A DNA stretch of 18,620 bases from Pseudomonadota bacterium (GCA_021783435.1 JAJXUC010000073.1:1-18620); one strand, 5' to 3'. Positions 1 through 8,307 are shown, numbered from the stretch's first letter. The notes: generated by a model not told the origin, from the sequence alone. Made by a program: numbers and translations.

Positions 1-2
1 GC

Positions 3-494
3 TTGATCGTGGCGGCGGGTAACCCGCGCAAGATCTATGACGTGCGCGATCTCTGCCGTCCGGATGTCCGTTTCATCAATCGGCAGCGGGGATCGGGTAC
101 GCGCCTGCTCCTGGAATGCCTGCTCGTCCAGGCGGGCATCGACTCCGGGGCAATCCACGGTTTTGAGCATGGCGAGTACACCCATGCTGCCGTCGCCGCA
201 TACGTCGCCAGCGGCATGGCCGACGTGGGCCTCGGGGTTGAAACCCCCGCGCGGCAATTCAAGCTGGACTTCATTCCGATTGCCAGCGAGCGTTACTTCC
301 TTCTTGGCCATGCCGATGCACTGGATCAGCCGCAGTTGAAGACCTTGCTCGACATCCTCCGCAGCCAGGATTTCCGCGATTCCGTCAACCGCCTTCCGGG
401 CTACTCCTTCACGGACTCCGGCGCCATCCAGACCTTGTCACAGGCCTTTCCAGGACGAAAGTTTCCTCAAAAACCGAAAACCAGCAATCGTTGA
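3..494 (+). CDS. C-terminal part of a PBP-like-domain transcriptional regulator (partial at the left edge)
   Basis: The frame is open to the left window edge, so this is the 3' end of a longer gene. The 163 visible residues resemble the PBP-like domain (COG1910/PF12727 type) found behind a DNA-binding domain in ModE-like or excisionase-like regulators. The telling stretches are RFINRQRGSGTR, then EYTHAAVAAYVASGMADVGLG, then LDFIPIASERYFLLGH. The INRQ-GSGTR segment and the TH-AVAA-VASG-AD-G pattern line the oxyanion-binding cleft in this family. The domain probably senses a small ligand such as molybdate or another anion, but the ligand cannot be read from the sequence. The DNA-binding half lies outside the window. 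The gene is convergent with the sulfatase gene, with only 42 bp between the two stop codons. A stand-alone binding protein is possible, since the N-terminus is not visible. Confidence 0.75.
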   Translation: MIVAAGNPRKIYDVRDLCRPDVRFINRQRGSGTRLLLECLLVQAGIDSGAIHGFEHGEYTHAAVAAYVASGMADVGLGVETPARQFKLDFIPIASERYFLLGHADALDQPQLKTLLDILRSQDFRDSVNRLPGYSFTDSGAIQTLSQAFPGRKFPQKPKTSNR

Positions 495-536
495 GGCGCT
501 GCTCCGGGCCATCACGCCGCCACCTTCGATGAGACG

Positions 537-2102
537 CTACCAAACGCCATAGAAAACCCCCGCTTCCTTGTAGCGATGTGTCCCCTGTTCCACCTCGGGC
601 AGGGTCACCGAGGTGCGGTGTCGGAGATCACCGAACCATTGCAGCAGACGGGCCTGCATCGCGGAACGAACGTCGTCATGGGCAGGCTCTTCGCCGAGAT
701 CGAAGAATTCGTCGGGATCGTCGCGCAGGTTGAACAACTGAGGCCTGTAGCCCTGCCAATGGACATACTTCCAATCGGCAGTTCTGACCATCCAGGCATG
801 GCACGCATCGGGGCGACGCCCCAGAAGCAATCGGGCCTGGCGGTAGGCATAGTCCAACTCGGAAAACACGGCCGTGCGCCAGCCCTCCGAAGCGGCGGGC
901 TTGTCCCTTGTCCATCCGAGCAGGGAGCGTCCCTCCAGTCTGTGCTGCGGCAGCGGCAGACCCAGCGCGTCGAGCAAGGTCGGGACCGTATCCACAGCCT
1001 CGACCCAATGATCGAATACCTTGCCCCGCGTGGCTTGGGCCTGGTCGCTGGGGTCGTAAAGAATGTAGGGCACGCGCTGGATGGTGTCGTGAAACAGCTC
1101 CTTTTCACCCAGCCAATGGTCACCCAGATAGTCGCCGTGGTCCGAGGTCAAGACGATGATGGTGTCCTTCCAACGGCCGAGACGATCCAGCTCCTCCCAG
1201 AGTCGGCCGAGATGGTCGTCCAGTTGCGCGATCAGCCCCTGATAGGCGGGACGAACTCTGTCGATGACTTCGTCGCGCATGAAATTGGCGCATTCTTCCT
1301 GCGCACGGTAGGCCTTCAAAACCGGATGCGCCTGTTGCAGCTCCGCGGGGTGGCGCTTGACTGGCAGGCATTGGTCCAATCGGTAACGCTTGTGGTACGG
1401 GGATGGGGCCAGATAGGGCCAATGCGGTTTGACGTAGGACAGATGAAGCGCCCAGGGCGTGTCACCACGCTCGCGCAGGTAGCGAATCGCCTCGTCGGTG
1501 GTGTATGCGGTTTCCGAGTCCTCCTCGCGCACACGCGCCGGCAGGTTCACGTTGCGCATCTGCCAGCCACTCACCACCTTGCCATCCGGGGTCTCGGCCG
1601 CGATCACATAATCGGTCCAGGGGTCGGCGCTGTCGTAGCCGCGGCGCCGCAACGACTCGGCATAGCCGCCCAGCGGTTCTGCATGATGTCCGTCGTAACG
1701 ATCAATGAGCCGAAACGATCCCTCCATCAGGGAGCGCCCCAGATCACCGTCTTCGTCGAGGTGCAGGCGTCTTGCGCCATGGCGGTCGGGCGTCACATGC
1801 GACTTGCCGATGAGATCCAACCCGAGCCCACCGGCCCGAAGATATTCACCCAGCGTGACCTCATCGATGGGCAGTGGAACGCGGTTCCAGGTCGCACCAT
1901 GGCTGCTGACATAGCGCCCGGTGTAGGAGGACATGCGCGATGGTCCGCACACGCCGGATTGCACGAAAGATCGCGTGAACCGCACGCCACGCTTCGCGAG
2001 TGCGTCGAAATTCGGCGTTCGCAAATAGGGGTGGCCGTAGCAACCCAGATGATCGGCACGAAGCTGATCGAACATGATGAACAACAGATTGCGAACGGTC
2101 AT
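537..2102 (-). CDS. Sulfatase-family hydrolase, phosphonate monoester hydrolase/arylsulfatase type
   Basis: This 521-residue alkaline-phosphatase-superfamily enzyme should hydrolyse a sulfate, phosphate-diester or phosphonate-monoester bond. The N-terminus has the metal-binding DQ at residues 12-13. The formylglycine motif CGPSR begins at Cys52 and fits C-x-P-S/A-R, so maturation by a formylglycine-generating enzyme is expected. GKSH follows at 99-102, KPHWPY at 225-230, SDHG with D321/H322 as metal ligands, and GEK at 332-334. Layout and length match bacterial phosphonate monoester hydrolases better than choline sulfatase, whose active-site context differs. No signal peptide is visible, so it should act in the cytoplasm on an imported substrate. 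The ATG at 2102 is followed directly by the conserved NLLFIMFDQ strand, and a modest AGGACAGG lies upstream. It is the last gene after the binding protein, permease and ATPase, 93 bp behind the ATPase. The true substrate is unknown. Confidence 0.88.
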   Translation of the reverse strand: MTVRNLLFIMFDQLRADHLGCYGHPYLRTPNFDALAKRGVRFTRSFVQSGVCGPSRMSSYTGRYVSSHGATWNRVPLPIDEVTLGEYLRAGGLGLDLIGKSHVTPDRHGARRLHLDEDGDLGRSLMEGSFRLIDRYDGHHAEPLGGYAESLRRRGYDSADPWTDYVIAAETPDGKVVSGWQMRNVNLPARVREEDSETAYTTDEAIRYLRERGDTPWALHLSYVKPHWPYLAPSPYHKRYRLDQCLPVKRHPAELQQAHPVLKAYRAQEECANFMRDEVIDRVRPAYQGLIAQLDDHLGRLWEELDRLGRWKDTIIVLTSDHGDYLGDHWLGEKELFHDTIQRVPYILYDPSDQAQATRGKVFDHWVEAVDTVPTLLDALGLPLPQHRLEGRSLLGWTRDKPAASEGWRTAVFSELDYAYRQARLLLGRRPDACHAWMVRTADWKYVHWQGYRPQLFNLRDDPDEFFDLGEEPAHDDVRSAMQARLLQWFGDLRHRTSVTLPEVEQGTHRYKEAGVFYGVW

Positions 2103-2195
2103 GGTCTGAACCTGTCCTGAATTGATGCTCGCGTACCGTCAAACCGCCCATGCGATGCACGACGAGGCGCGATCGCGTTCCAACGCACCCCTTGG

Positions 2196-2954
2196 CTATT
2201 TGCCAATCACACGCGAGAGAAATGCCTGGGTGCGCTCGCACTGCGGTCGCACCAAAACCTCGGATGGCAATCCCTGCTCGACGATGACGCCTCCGTCCAT
2301 GAAAGCCAAGCCGTCGCAGACGTCGCGCGCGAAAGCCATTTCATGCGTGACGACGATCATCGTCATGCCTTCCGCAGCCAGACCGCGCATCACGCTCAGG
2401 ACCTCGTCGACAAGCTCGGGATCAAGCGCCGATGTCGGCTCGTCGAACAGCATCAACTTGGGGCGCATGGCCAGGGCGCGCGCAATCGCCACGCGCTGCT
2501 GCTGTCCGCCGGAGAGCCGACTCGGATAGGCATCGGCCTTGGCCGACAGTCCCACGCGCTGCAACAGTGCCATGGCATGTTCGACCGCTTCCTGCCTCGA
2601 CTCGCGCTTGACCCGCATGGGGGCTTCGATCACGTTCTCCAGCACGGTGAGATGCGCAAACAGGTTGAAGCGCTGGAACACCATGCCGATCTGCGCGCGT
2701 TGCCTGCATGCGTCACGCTCGGAGAGTTCGTGCAAGCCGTTGTCGCGTTCCCGATAGCCCACCAGTTCGCCATCGACGAAAATCCGCCCGGCATCGATGC
2801 GCTCCAGGTGATTGATGCAGCGCAGGAACGTGCTCTTGCCGGAGCCTGAAGCGCCGATGAGGGCGAGCACCTCTCCAGCGGCCACCTCGATGTCGACACC
2901 CTTGAGCACCTGTTCGCGGCCGTAGCTCTTGCGCACACCCTGCGCACGCACCAT
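2196..2954 (-). CDS. Polar amino acid-type ABC transporter ATP-binding protein
   Basis: This 252-residue HisP/GlnQ-family ATPase energises uptake with the permease encoded just upstream. Walker A is GASGSGKST at residues 34-42, the signature is LSGGQQQR at 147-154, Walker B is LMLFDEP at 167-173, and the switch histidine is in [10 protein letters not shown] near 204. All motifs are intact. The frame opens further to 3023, but that start is TTG, lies inside the permease gene and has no ribosome site. The ATG at 2954 gives the usual family start, [12 protein letters not shown], and leaves a 31-bp gap after the permease stop. No convincing Shine-Dalgarno sequence precedes it either, so translational coupling or another start is possible. 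The family mostly imports amino acids and derivatives; the sulfatase downstream hints at an esterified or anionic substrate. Confidence 0.92.
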   Translation of the reverse strand: MVRAQGVRKSYGREQVLKGVDIEVAAGEVLALIGASGSGKSTFLRCINHLERIDAGRIFVDGELVGYRERDNGLHELSERDACRQRAQIGMVFQRFNLFAHLTVLENVIEAPMRVKRESRQEAVEHAMALLQRVGLSAKADAYPSRLSGGQQQRVAIARALAMRPKLMLFDEPTSALDPELVDEVLSVMRGLAAEGMTMIVVTHEMAFARDVCDGLAFMDGGVIVEQGLPSEVLVRPQCERTQAFLSRVIGK

Positions 2955-2985
2955 GGGCGGCGCCAACGGGGCCAGTGCCGACGTG

Positions 2986-3849
2986 TCAGGGATTGGCCTG
3001 AATTCCCGTGCCCGCGCGTCCAAGTCGCCGCTCCAGGAAAAACTGCCCCACGCTGGTGATCGTGGTCAGCACCAGATACCAGAAGGTGGCCACCAACATG
3101 AGCTCGATGGTGTGCAGATTGGCCGAGGAGATGTTCTCGGCCTGGGTCAGGAGATCGCCCCCGGCAATCACCGACACCAAGGATGTGGCCTTGAGCAGGG
3201 AGATGAACTGGTTGCCAGCCGGTGGAACGATCATGCGCAGGGCCTGCGGCAGGATGATGCGCCGCATGGCCAGCATGCGCGGCATGCCCAGCGCCGTCGC
3301 AGCGCTGTGTTGCCCCTGGTCAACGCTGATGATCCCGGCACGCACGACCTCCGACATATACGCTGCCTCGTTCAGTCCGAGCGCCACCACCGAGGCCACG
3401 AATGGGGTCAGCACGGCGTTCGTCTCGAAAGGACCGATGTGCTGAAACAAGAGCGCCAAATTGCCCCAGAGCAGAATCTGCACCAGCAGTGGCGTACCGC
3501 GGAACAGCCACGAGTAAAAGCCACTACTCAGCCTCAGCACCAGACTCGGGGACAGGCGCATCACGGCCAATAGCGTTCCGAGGATGACGCCCATGGCAGC
3601 CGACAAGAGTGCCAGCTCGACGGTCACGCGCAAGCCGCGAAAGATGGCCGGTGCGAACTGGTATTTGGCAATCGCGGCGTGATCGATATTCGGATTGGTG
3701 TAGACCGACCAGACCAGCCACGCCAACAAGGCCAGCACCACCGCGCTGCCGAACATCCGCCAGGGATGACGCAGCGGCACGACCCGAATCTCCGACGCAA
3801 GATGAGGCGATGGGACCTGTGCCCGCGACAGAGAACCGGCACGCATCAT
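2986..3849 (-). CDS. Polar amino acid-type ABC transporter permease
   Basis: This 287-residue inner-membrane permease is of the HisM/GlnP type. A cytoplasmic leader of about 30 residues precedes a first membrane helix ([18 protein letters not shown]), followed by a periplasmic stretch and the core helices. The ATPase-docking EAA loop is plain as [20 protein letters not shown], followed by ATALGM and the [13 protein letters not shown] segment. Only one permease gene is present, so the transporter should use a homodimer. Two ATG codons are adjacent at 3849 and 3846, and the Shine-Dalgarno is weak (GGGGCGG). The start is 34 bp after the binding-protein stop, which fits one transcription unit with the binding protein, ATPase and sulfatase. 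Confidence 0.93.
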   Translation of the reverse strand: MMRAGSLSRAQVPSPHLASEIRVVPLRHPWRMFGSAVVLALLAWLVWSVYTNPNIDHAAIAKYQFAPAIFRGLRVTVELALLSAAMGVILGTLLAVMRLSPSLVLRLSSGFYSWLFRGTPLLVQILLWGNLALLFQHIGPFETNAVLTPFVASVVALGLNEAAYMSEVVRAGIISVDQGQHSAATALGMPRMLAMRRIILPQALRMIVPPAGNQFISLLKATSLVSVIAGGDLLTQAENISSANLHTIELMLVATFWYLVLTTITSVGQFFLERRLGRAGTGIQANP

Positions 3850-3883
3850 GCCGCCCCAGGACGAGCGTTGCGCTGCGCCACCA

Positions 3884-4720
3884 TCACATTGCCAGATGGC
3901 TGCCGCCGTTGATGCTCGCTGATTGCACCGCGCCGCTTTGCACGCCGTACTTGTCGAGAATTTTCATGTAAGTGCCATCCCGAATGATGGCGTTGAGTGC
4001 GGCTTGCAGGGCATCGCGCAACTTCGGATCCGACTTCGACACGCCGATTCCCAGCGGCACCGGCTGGTATTCCTTGCCTTGCACCACGTCGAAAATCTTG
4101 CCATCGCCGGCGTGCTTGGCGAGATAGACCATGACCGGTGAGTTGCCGAGGAAAGCCGCGACATGCCCGGTCTGCACCTGCAGGCGAGCATCCGCGGGTT
4201 GGGCATACTGCAGGTTGTGGATCGGTGGCTTGCCTGCTGCGACACACTTGGTGTTGGCCTGCTCAACCAGTTGCACCTGCGTGGAGCCCTGCACGCTGGA
4301 GACGGTTTTGCCGCACAGGCTGTGCAATCCATTCACATGATCCGGATTACCCTTTTGGACCAGCAATTTCGTGCCCAGGTTGAAGAAATCCACGAAGTCC
4401 AGAACTTTTTCGCGCTCCGGCGTATCGTTCATCAGGGTGAATGTGATGTCGATACGCCTGGCCTCCATCGCCGGGATGAGTCCGCTGAACGGAATGGATT
4501 TGAAGACGATGGGCTTGCCGAGTTTCTGGCTCATGGCCGCAGCCAGATCAACGATCACGCCCTGCAACGTGCTGCCGTCGGACGCATAGGCAATCATGGG
4601 CGGGCTGTTGGTGATGGATCCGGCAACGATCTCGTTGGCCGCCAGCGCGGAAGGAGTCGCCACTGCAGCGGACATGGCGGAAAAACACAAAGTCACCAGC
4701 AATCGGCGGGTTGTATGCAT
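3884..4720 (-). CDS. Extracellular solute-binding protein, family 3 (polar amino acid type)
   Basis: This 278-residue periplasmic binding protein has a Sec signal peptide at residues 1-27 (RR charge, hydrophobic core, cleavage after SALA). The mature part has the family-3 pattern: an early ligand-binding strand, GVIVDLAAAMSQKLGK, FSGLIPAMEARRIDI, then the lobe-connecting DTPEREKVLDFVDFF and the Gly-Lys-Thr-Val strand of lobe 2. The frame continues upstream to 4837, but the ATG at 4720 is chosen. It opens directly into the signal peptide and has a good CGGAGG four bases upstream, whereas the longer version would add 39 unlikely residues and overlap the divergent regulator. It heads the leftward transporter/hydrolase unit. 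The usual ligands are amino acids; here the ligand is uncertain because the last gene of the unit is a sulfatase-family hydrolase. Confidence 0.92.
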   Translation of the reverse strand: MHTTRRLLVTLCFSAMSAAVATPSALAANEIVAGSITNSPPMIAYASDGSTLQGVIVDLAAAMSQKLGKPIVFKSIPFSGLIPAMEARRIDITFTLMNDTPEREKVLDFVDFFNLGTKLLVQKGNPDHVNGLHSLCGKTVSSVQGSTQVQLVEQANTKCVAAGKPPIHNLQYAQPADARLQVQTGHVAAFLGNSPVMVYLAKHAGDGKIFDVVQGKEYQPVPLGIGVSKSDPKLRDALQAALNAIIRDGTYMKILDKYGVQSGAVQSASINGGSHLAM

Positions 4721-4765
4721 GATGCCTCCGGTTTCACGCGACCGTCCCACATGGGAACGCCATGG

Positions 4766-4794
4766 ATTTTGCGGATGCACTTGATCCAGGTCAA
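4766..4794 (-). promoter_or_regulatory. Candidate sigma-70 promoter of the binding protein/sulfatase unit
   Basis: On the minus strand a TTGACC -35 (4794-4789) and a CAAAAT -10 (4771-4766) are separated by 17 bp. Transcription would start near 4759, about 39 bases before the binding-protein ATG at 4720. The -35 match is five of six and the -10 is four of six. It is the best promoter seen in this divergent gap, but it is not proven. Confidence 0.4.
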
Positions 4795-4798
4795 TTGA
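4781..4798. promoter_or_regulatory. Inverted repeat, likely LysR-type or FNR-type operator in the divergent gap
   Basis: TTGATCCAGGTCAA (4781-4794) is a TTGA-N6-TCAA dyad, and a third half-site TTGA follows at 4795-4798. It contains the T-N11-A pattern of LysR-type sites (T4782 to A4794). It also fits the FNR/Anr pattern TTGAT-N4-RTCAA. It overlaps the candidate -35 of the transporter unit and lies 42 bp before the lysR ATG. The adjacent divergent LysR gene makes a LysR site the simpler reading. Confidence 0.4.
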
Positions 4799-4835
4799 AT
4801 AATTTCTCCTCGAACATGAGGTGAAGGTTATCGAC

Positions 4836-5858
4836 ATGACGCCCAGCGAACATTACCTCTTCCGTCAGATGAAGTTGCGCCATCTCCAATTGCTGGTGGC
4901 GCTGGCCGATTTGCAGAGCGTGAGCAAGTTGGCGAGGACCTTGCATGTGACCCAGCCTGCCGTCTCGAAAATGATTGCCGAGATTGAAAGCGGAATCGGC
5001 CTGGTCCTGTTCGAGCGCCAGGGCCACGCCATCCGTCCGACGGTCTATGGTGAAAGTCTGATTCGCCACGCCCGCGAAATCCTGGATCGCGCACGGCGCT
5101 CACAGCAGGAACTCCAGGCCCTGCATGATGGGGTGGATGGCCGCGTCGACGTCGGCGTCCTGCATGTCGCGGCTCCCTTTTTCATGCCGCGCGTGATCAG
5201 CGAGTTCAAGCGGCATTCGCCGCATGTGACCATCGGCCTGCACGAAGGCACGCTCGATCGCCTGCTGCCAAGGTTGCGTGCAGGAGACCTCGATCTGATC
5301 GTCGGCCGCGTCTCGGTCGAACTCCTCCGCCCGGATCTGAGCAGCGCGGCGCTGTTCGACGATCCCATCGTCCTGGCGGTATCGAGTCGGCATCCGCTGG
5401 CGCGCAAGTCGAAAATCCGCTGGGTCGACCTGGAAGATCAACCCTGGATCGTCCCCATGTCCAGCGCACCGATGCACAAGCACCTGATGTCGATGCTGCT
5501 GCTGCACGGGCTCAGATTACCGCGCGACGTGATCGAGTCGGTGATCGAATCCACCAACCTGACGCTTCTGTTCAACGGGCCGATGATCGCACTGCTGCCA
5601 TGCTCCTTGGCGCAGCATTACGTTGCACGCGATCAGTTGCACATCTTGCCGCTGCCGTTGGAAGAAGGGCTGGGGCCGGTGTCGATCGTGTGGAATGCGC
5701 AGCGCGAAGGTTCCGCAGCACAAAATCGGTTCAAGCAACTGGTGCTGGACGTTGCTCACCCGGACCACCGGCGCGCTGAGGCACAAACCCTGTCTGATGT
5801 GCAAGCGGGCAGCACATGCGGGGGCGAGAGTCGGTCATCACCGGCCGAGTCGGCCTGA
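4836..5858 (+). CDS. LysR-type transcriptional regulator
   Basis: This 340-residue regulator has an N-terminal winged helix-turn-helix; the recognition region SVSKLARTLHVTQPAVSKMI spans about residues 28-47 and is followed by LFERQGHAIRPT. The effector domain begins near residue 90 with the RVDVGVLH strand and has the GDLDLIVGR motif of the inducer cleft. It resembles the GbpR/CbbR-like group of aromatic or sugar regulators. The frame can start at GTG 4821, but ATG 4836 is preferred because GAGGTGAAGG lies eight bases upstream. The last 35-40 residues form a polar tail rich in Ser, Glu and Gly that goes beyond the usual end. It is divergent from the transporter/sulfatase unit and probably controls it. 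Its stop is 51 bp from the convergent SDR stop. Confidence 0.92.
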   Translation: MTPSEHYLFRQMKLRHLQLLVALADLQSVSKLARTLHVTQPAVSKMIAEIESGIGLVLFERQGHAIRPTVYGESLIRHAREILDRARRSQQELQALHDGVDGRVDVGVLHVAAPFFMPRVISEFKRHSPHVTIGLHEGTLDRLLPRLRAGDLDLIVGRVSVELLRPDLSSAALFDDPIVLAVSSRHPLARKSKIRWVDLEDQPWIVPMSSAPMHKHLMSMLLLHGLRLPRDVIESVIESTNLTLLFNGPMIALLPCSLAQHYVARDQLHILPLPLEEGLGPVSIVWNAQREGSAAQNRFKQLVLDVAHPDHRRAEAQTLSDVQAGSTCGGESRSSPAESA

Positions 5859-5909
5859 CAGACTTGCAAATCTCCAGGCACAGTTCAGCGTCAGGCGTTC
5901 GGCGGCGGC

Positions 5910-6689
5910 CTACGCGAAACCGTGCATCTGCGTGAGAACATGGGCATACATGCCGCCATCACAGGGAATATTGGCGCCACGAATCCAGGCGCTCTGCGAA
6001 GAGCAGAGAAAGGTCACCACTGGGGCGATGTCCTGGGGCGTTCCTGGGCGATCCATGACCTTCATGTCTTCCTCGGCACGCGCGCCCAGGGTTTGAATGA
6101 AATCGGCAAGAATCGGGGTCTGAACCGGGCCAGGGCTCACGCAATTCATGCGGATGCCGCGGTCACGCCAAGTCCAGCGGTTCAGCATGGTCCAGACGAT
6201 GAGCGCCTCCTTGGACAGGAAATAGCTGCGCGCATCGTCGACATGATGGTCTTCACAGAATTGTTCGACCTCGGGGAATGCGCGCAGCGCCATGAGGGCG
6301 CGAACCGTATCGGCAGCCTGCGCCCAACCGAGCCCGGCCAGTGAGGCCAGATTGACGATGGACGCCCCGTTGTTCATCTGCCCGATCACGGCCTCGGTGA
6401 AAGCACGCAACCCCAGAAAGTTGACGCGCAGGACCGCCGCGGCACTGCGCGTGGGGGGCAGTCCAGCGATATTGCAAAGCGCATCGATCCCGCCGCCTAC
6501 CGCGGCCGCGGCATGCGCGATGGAAGCAGGGTCGGACAAATCGGCCCGTACAAAATGATCCACGCCCTCTGCAGGGTTGCGGTCGACACCAACGACCGTG
6601 GCACCTTCGCGCTTCAACTCCTTGACGGTTTCCGCACCGATGCCCGATGCCGCCCCAGTCACCACGATCTTCGTTTTAAGCAGTCGCAT
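5910..6689 (-). CDS. Short-chain dehydrogenase/reductase, coniferyl-alcohol dehydrogenase-like
   Basis: This 259-residue classical SDR has the nucleotide-binding motif TGAASGIG at residues 11-18, the acidic VDRN at the end of the second strand (which favours NAD+), NIAG at 73-76, catalytic Ser116 in NLAS, and Y156-x3-K160. The opening KIVVTG-ASGIGAET, the VDRN segment and the late RMNCVSPGPV-TPIL and ANIP-DGG segments recall coniferyl alcohol dehydrogenase (CalA) of Pseudomonas. It would oxidise a benzylic or allylic aromatic alcohol to the aldehyde. The frame runs upstream to 6893 inside the aldehyde dehydrogenase gene, but the ATG at 6689 has AGGAGA just upstream and starts at the family position. 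It begins 28 bp after the aldehyde dehydrogenase stop, so the two are very probably co-transcribed and act in sequence. Vanillyl alcohol is an alternative substrate. Confidence 0.85.
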   Translation of the reverse strand: MRLLKTKIVVTGAASGIGAETVKELKREGATVVGVDRNPAEGVDHFVRADLSDPASIAHAAAAVGGGIDALCNIAGLPPTRSAAAVLRVNFLGLRAFTEAVIGQMNNGASIVNLASLAGLGWAQAADTVRALMALRAFPEVEQFCEDHHVDDARSYFLSKEALIVWTMLNRWTWRDRGIRMNCVSPGPVQTPILADFIQTLGARAEEDMKVMDRPGTPQDIAPVVTFLCSSQSAWIRGANIPCDGGMYAHVLTQMHGFA

Positions 6690-6717
6690 CTTGATCTCTC
6701 CTGGATCCGAGGCAGGC

Positions 6718-8169
6718 TCAGAATGGGTAATGGCGCGGCGTCGTCTGCACGCTGATCCAGCGCAGCTCGGTGAACTCGTGCACACCGGCTTTGCCACCGA
6801 ATCGGCCGTATCCGCTGCCCTTGACGCCACCAAAGGGCATCTGCGCCTCATCGTGGACGGTCGGTGCGTTGACGTGGCAGATCCCGGATTCAATGCGTCT
6901 GGCCACGTTCATGGCACGCGCCACGTCGCGCCCGAACACAGCGGCGGACAGCCCGTATTCGTTGTCATTGGCACAGGCAATCGCCGCCTCGATGCCCTTG
7001 ACCCGCACGATCGGCTTGACCGGGCCGAACGATTCGTCGTGAAAAATGCGCATGCTTGCTGTGACGTGGTCGAGCAGGGTGGCGGGCATGAGCGTGTTGT
7101 CGGCCTTGCCGCCGCAGACCAGGGAAGCACCTTGGGCCAGTGCGTCGTCGATGAGGGCGTTGCAGCGCTCAACCGTACTCATGTCGATGACCGAACCAAG
7201 CACGGCCGGGCCCTTGCGCGGATCCCCGAGCGGCAAGCTGCTTGCCTTGGCCGCCAGGCGCGACACGAAGGCGTCAGCGATGCTCTCGTCGACAATGATG
7301 CGCTCGGTCGACATGCAGATCTGGCCCGAGTTCGCGAACGCGCCAAAGGCGGCGGCATTCACCGCGGCCTCGATGTCGGCGTCGTCGAGCACCACCAGTG
7401 GCGCTTTCCCACCGAGTTCGAGCACAACCGGCTTGAGGTATCGGGCACATGCCGCTGCGATGATCTTGCCCACGCGCGTCGAGCCGGTGAAGTTGACGCG
7501 TCGCACGGCAGGATGGGCGATCATGGCCTCCACGACCTCGGCGGCATCGGCCGGTGCGTTGGTGACAAAGTTCACCACACCCGCTGGCAGGCCCGCATCC
7601 TGCAGCGCCTCCACGATCAAACCATGGGTTGCCGGACAGAGTTCCGAGCCCTTGAGGACGACCGTGTTGCCGCATGCCAGCGGCGTCGCGATCGCGCGCA
7701 CACCCAGGATGATGGGCGCGTTCCAGGGCGCCATGCCGAGCACCACGCCGGCCGGTTGGCGCACGGCCATGGCCAAGTTGCCCGGCACATCCGAGGGAAT
7801 GACTTCACCGCTGATCTGGGTGGTCAGCGCGGCGGCTTCCAGCAACATTCCCGCCGCGAGATGAACGTTGAAGCCTGCCCACAAGGCGGATCCCCCCGTT
7901 TCTGCGGCAACGGCACTCGCGAATGCCTCGGCCTTGGCTTCGAGCGACTGCGCGGCCTTCATCAGCATGGCGCGGCGCTCCCCCGGGCCGATAGCGGCCC
8001 AGGCGGGGAAAGCCTTCGCGGCCGCATCGACTGCCGCCACGGCGTCCGCAGCACTGGCGGCTGGCGCCGTGGTGGCCACGCTGCCGTCAAGGGGGTTGCG
8101 GCGATTGAAGGTGGCTCCACGGGTTGCCTGGACATGTTGCCCGGCGATCAGCATTGAAATGTTGTTCAT
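6718..8169 (-). CDS. vdh: Vanillin dehydrogenase-type aromatic aldehyde dehydrogenase
   Basis: This 483-residue NAD(P)+-dependent aldehyde dehydrogenase has APWNAP around Asn150, K173 in VLKGSE, FTGSTRVG at 227-234, general-base Glu251 in LELGGKAP and nucleophile Cys285 in GQICMSTER. The C-terminal segment TVHDEAQMPFGGVKGSGYG and the end in PRHYPF are typical of the vanillin/salicylaldehyde dehydrogenase group. The internal GFN-HLAAGML and IPSDVPG segments also match Pseudomonas Vdh as I recall it. It should oxidise vanillin to vanillate, which VanAB encoded to the right can demethylate. The ATG at 8169 has CCGGAG seven to eight bases upstream. A 138-bp gap separates it from the Liv-type permease gene on the same strand. 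Activity on related benzaldehydes is likely. Confidence 0.88.
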   Translation of the reverse strand: MNNISMLIAGQHVQATRGATFNRRNPLDGSVATTAPAASAADAVAAVDAAAKAFPAWAAIGPGERRAMLMKAAQSLEAKAEAFASAVAAETGGSALWAGFNVHLAAGMLLEAAALTTQISGEVIPSDVPGNLAMAVRQPAGVVLGMAPWNAPIILGVRAIATPLACGNTVVLKGSELCPATHGLIVEALQDAGLPAGVVNFVTNAPADAAEVVEAMIAHPAVRRVNFTGSTRVGKIIAAACARYLKPVVLELGGKAPLVVLDDADIEAAVNAAAFGAFANSGQICMSTERIIVDESIADAFVSRLAAKASSLPLGDPRKGPAVLGSVIDMSTVERCNALIDDALAQGASLVCGGKADNTLMPATLLDHVTASMRIFHDESFGPVKPIVRVKGIEAAIACANDNEYGLSAAVFGRDVARAMNVARRIESGICHVNAPTVHDEAQMPFGGVKGSGYGRFGGKAGVHEFTELRWISVQTTPRHYPF

Positions 8170-8263
8170 GAATGTCTCCGGAGGGTCTGTGCTGTGCGGT
8201 GCGGTGAAAGGAAGGCCAAGGACTCGTAAAAGCGAAGGTCGGTTGCTGATCGGTGAACGGGTC

Positions 8264-8281
8264 TGGCTGCCATCACAGCCA
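8264..8281 (-). other. Small stem-loop between the permease and aldehyde dehydrogenase genes
   Basis: TGGCTG and CAGCCA form a six-base-pair stem around a six-base loop, within the 138-bp gap between the last permease gene and vdh. No T-run follows on the minus strand, so it is not a standard terminator. It could protect or partly attenuate the transcript, or be chance in GC-rich DNA. Confidence 0.2.
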
Positions 8282-8307
8282 AGAACGCGGACGCCGATTT
8301 GCCCGAC

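Noticed and set aside
576..2120. Long plus-strand open frame (514 residues) opposite the sulfatase gene
   Set aside because: It is the antisense shadow of a well-supported enzyme with intact motifs. Its translation has no recognisable domain, and high GC content makes stop codons rare there.
2196..3023. Longer ATPase start at 3023 overlapping the permease gene
   Set aside because: The codon is TTG, has no ribosome site, and adds 23 residues with no counterpart in the HisP/GlnQ family.
5843..5855. GGCCGA-G-TCGGCC palindrome at the lysR stop codon as a terminator
   Set aside because: The single-base centre leaves only about four usable pairs in RNA, it lies within the coding sequence, and no T-run follows.
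6577..8157. Long plus-strand open frame (526 residues) opposite vdh
   Set aside because: The composition is rich in His, Arg, Gly and Asp with no domain, as expected for the complement of a GC-rich aldehyde dehydrogenase gene.
8195..8210. GCGGTGCGGTGAAAG repeated near 18524-18538
   Set aside because: The second copy is inside the aldo/keto reductase coding region, both are GC-rich simple sequence, and nothing else is shared around them.
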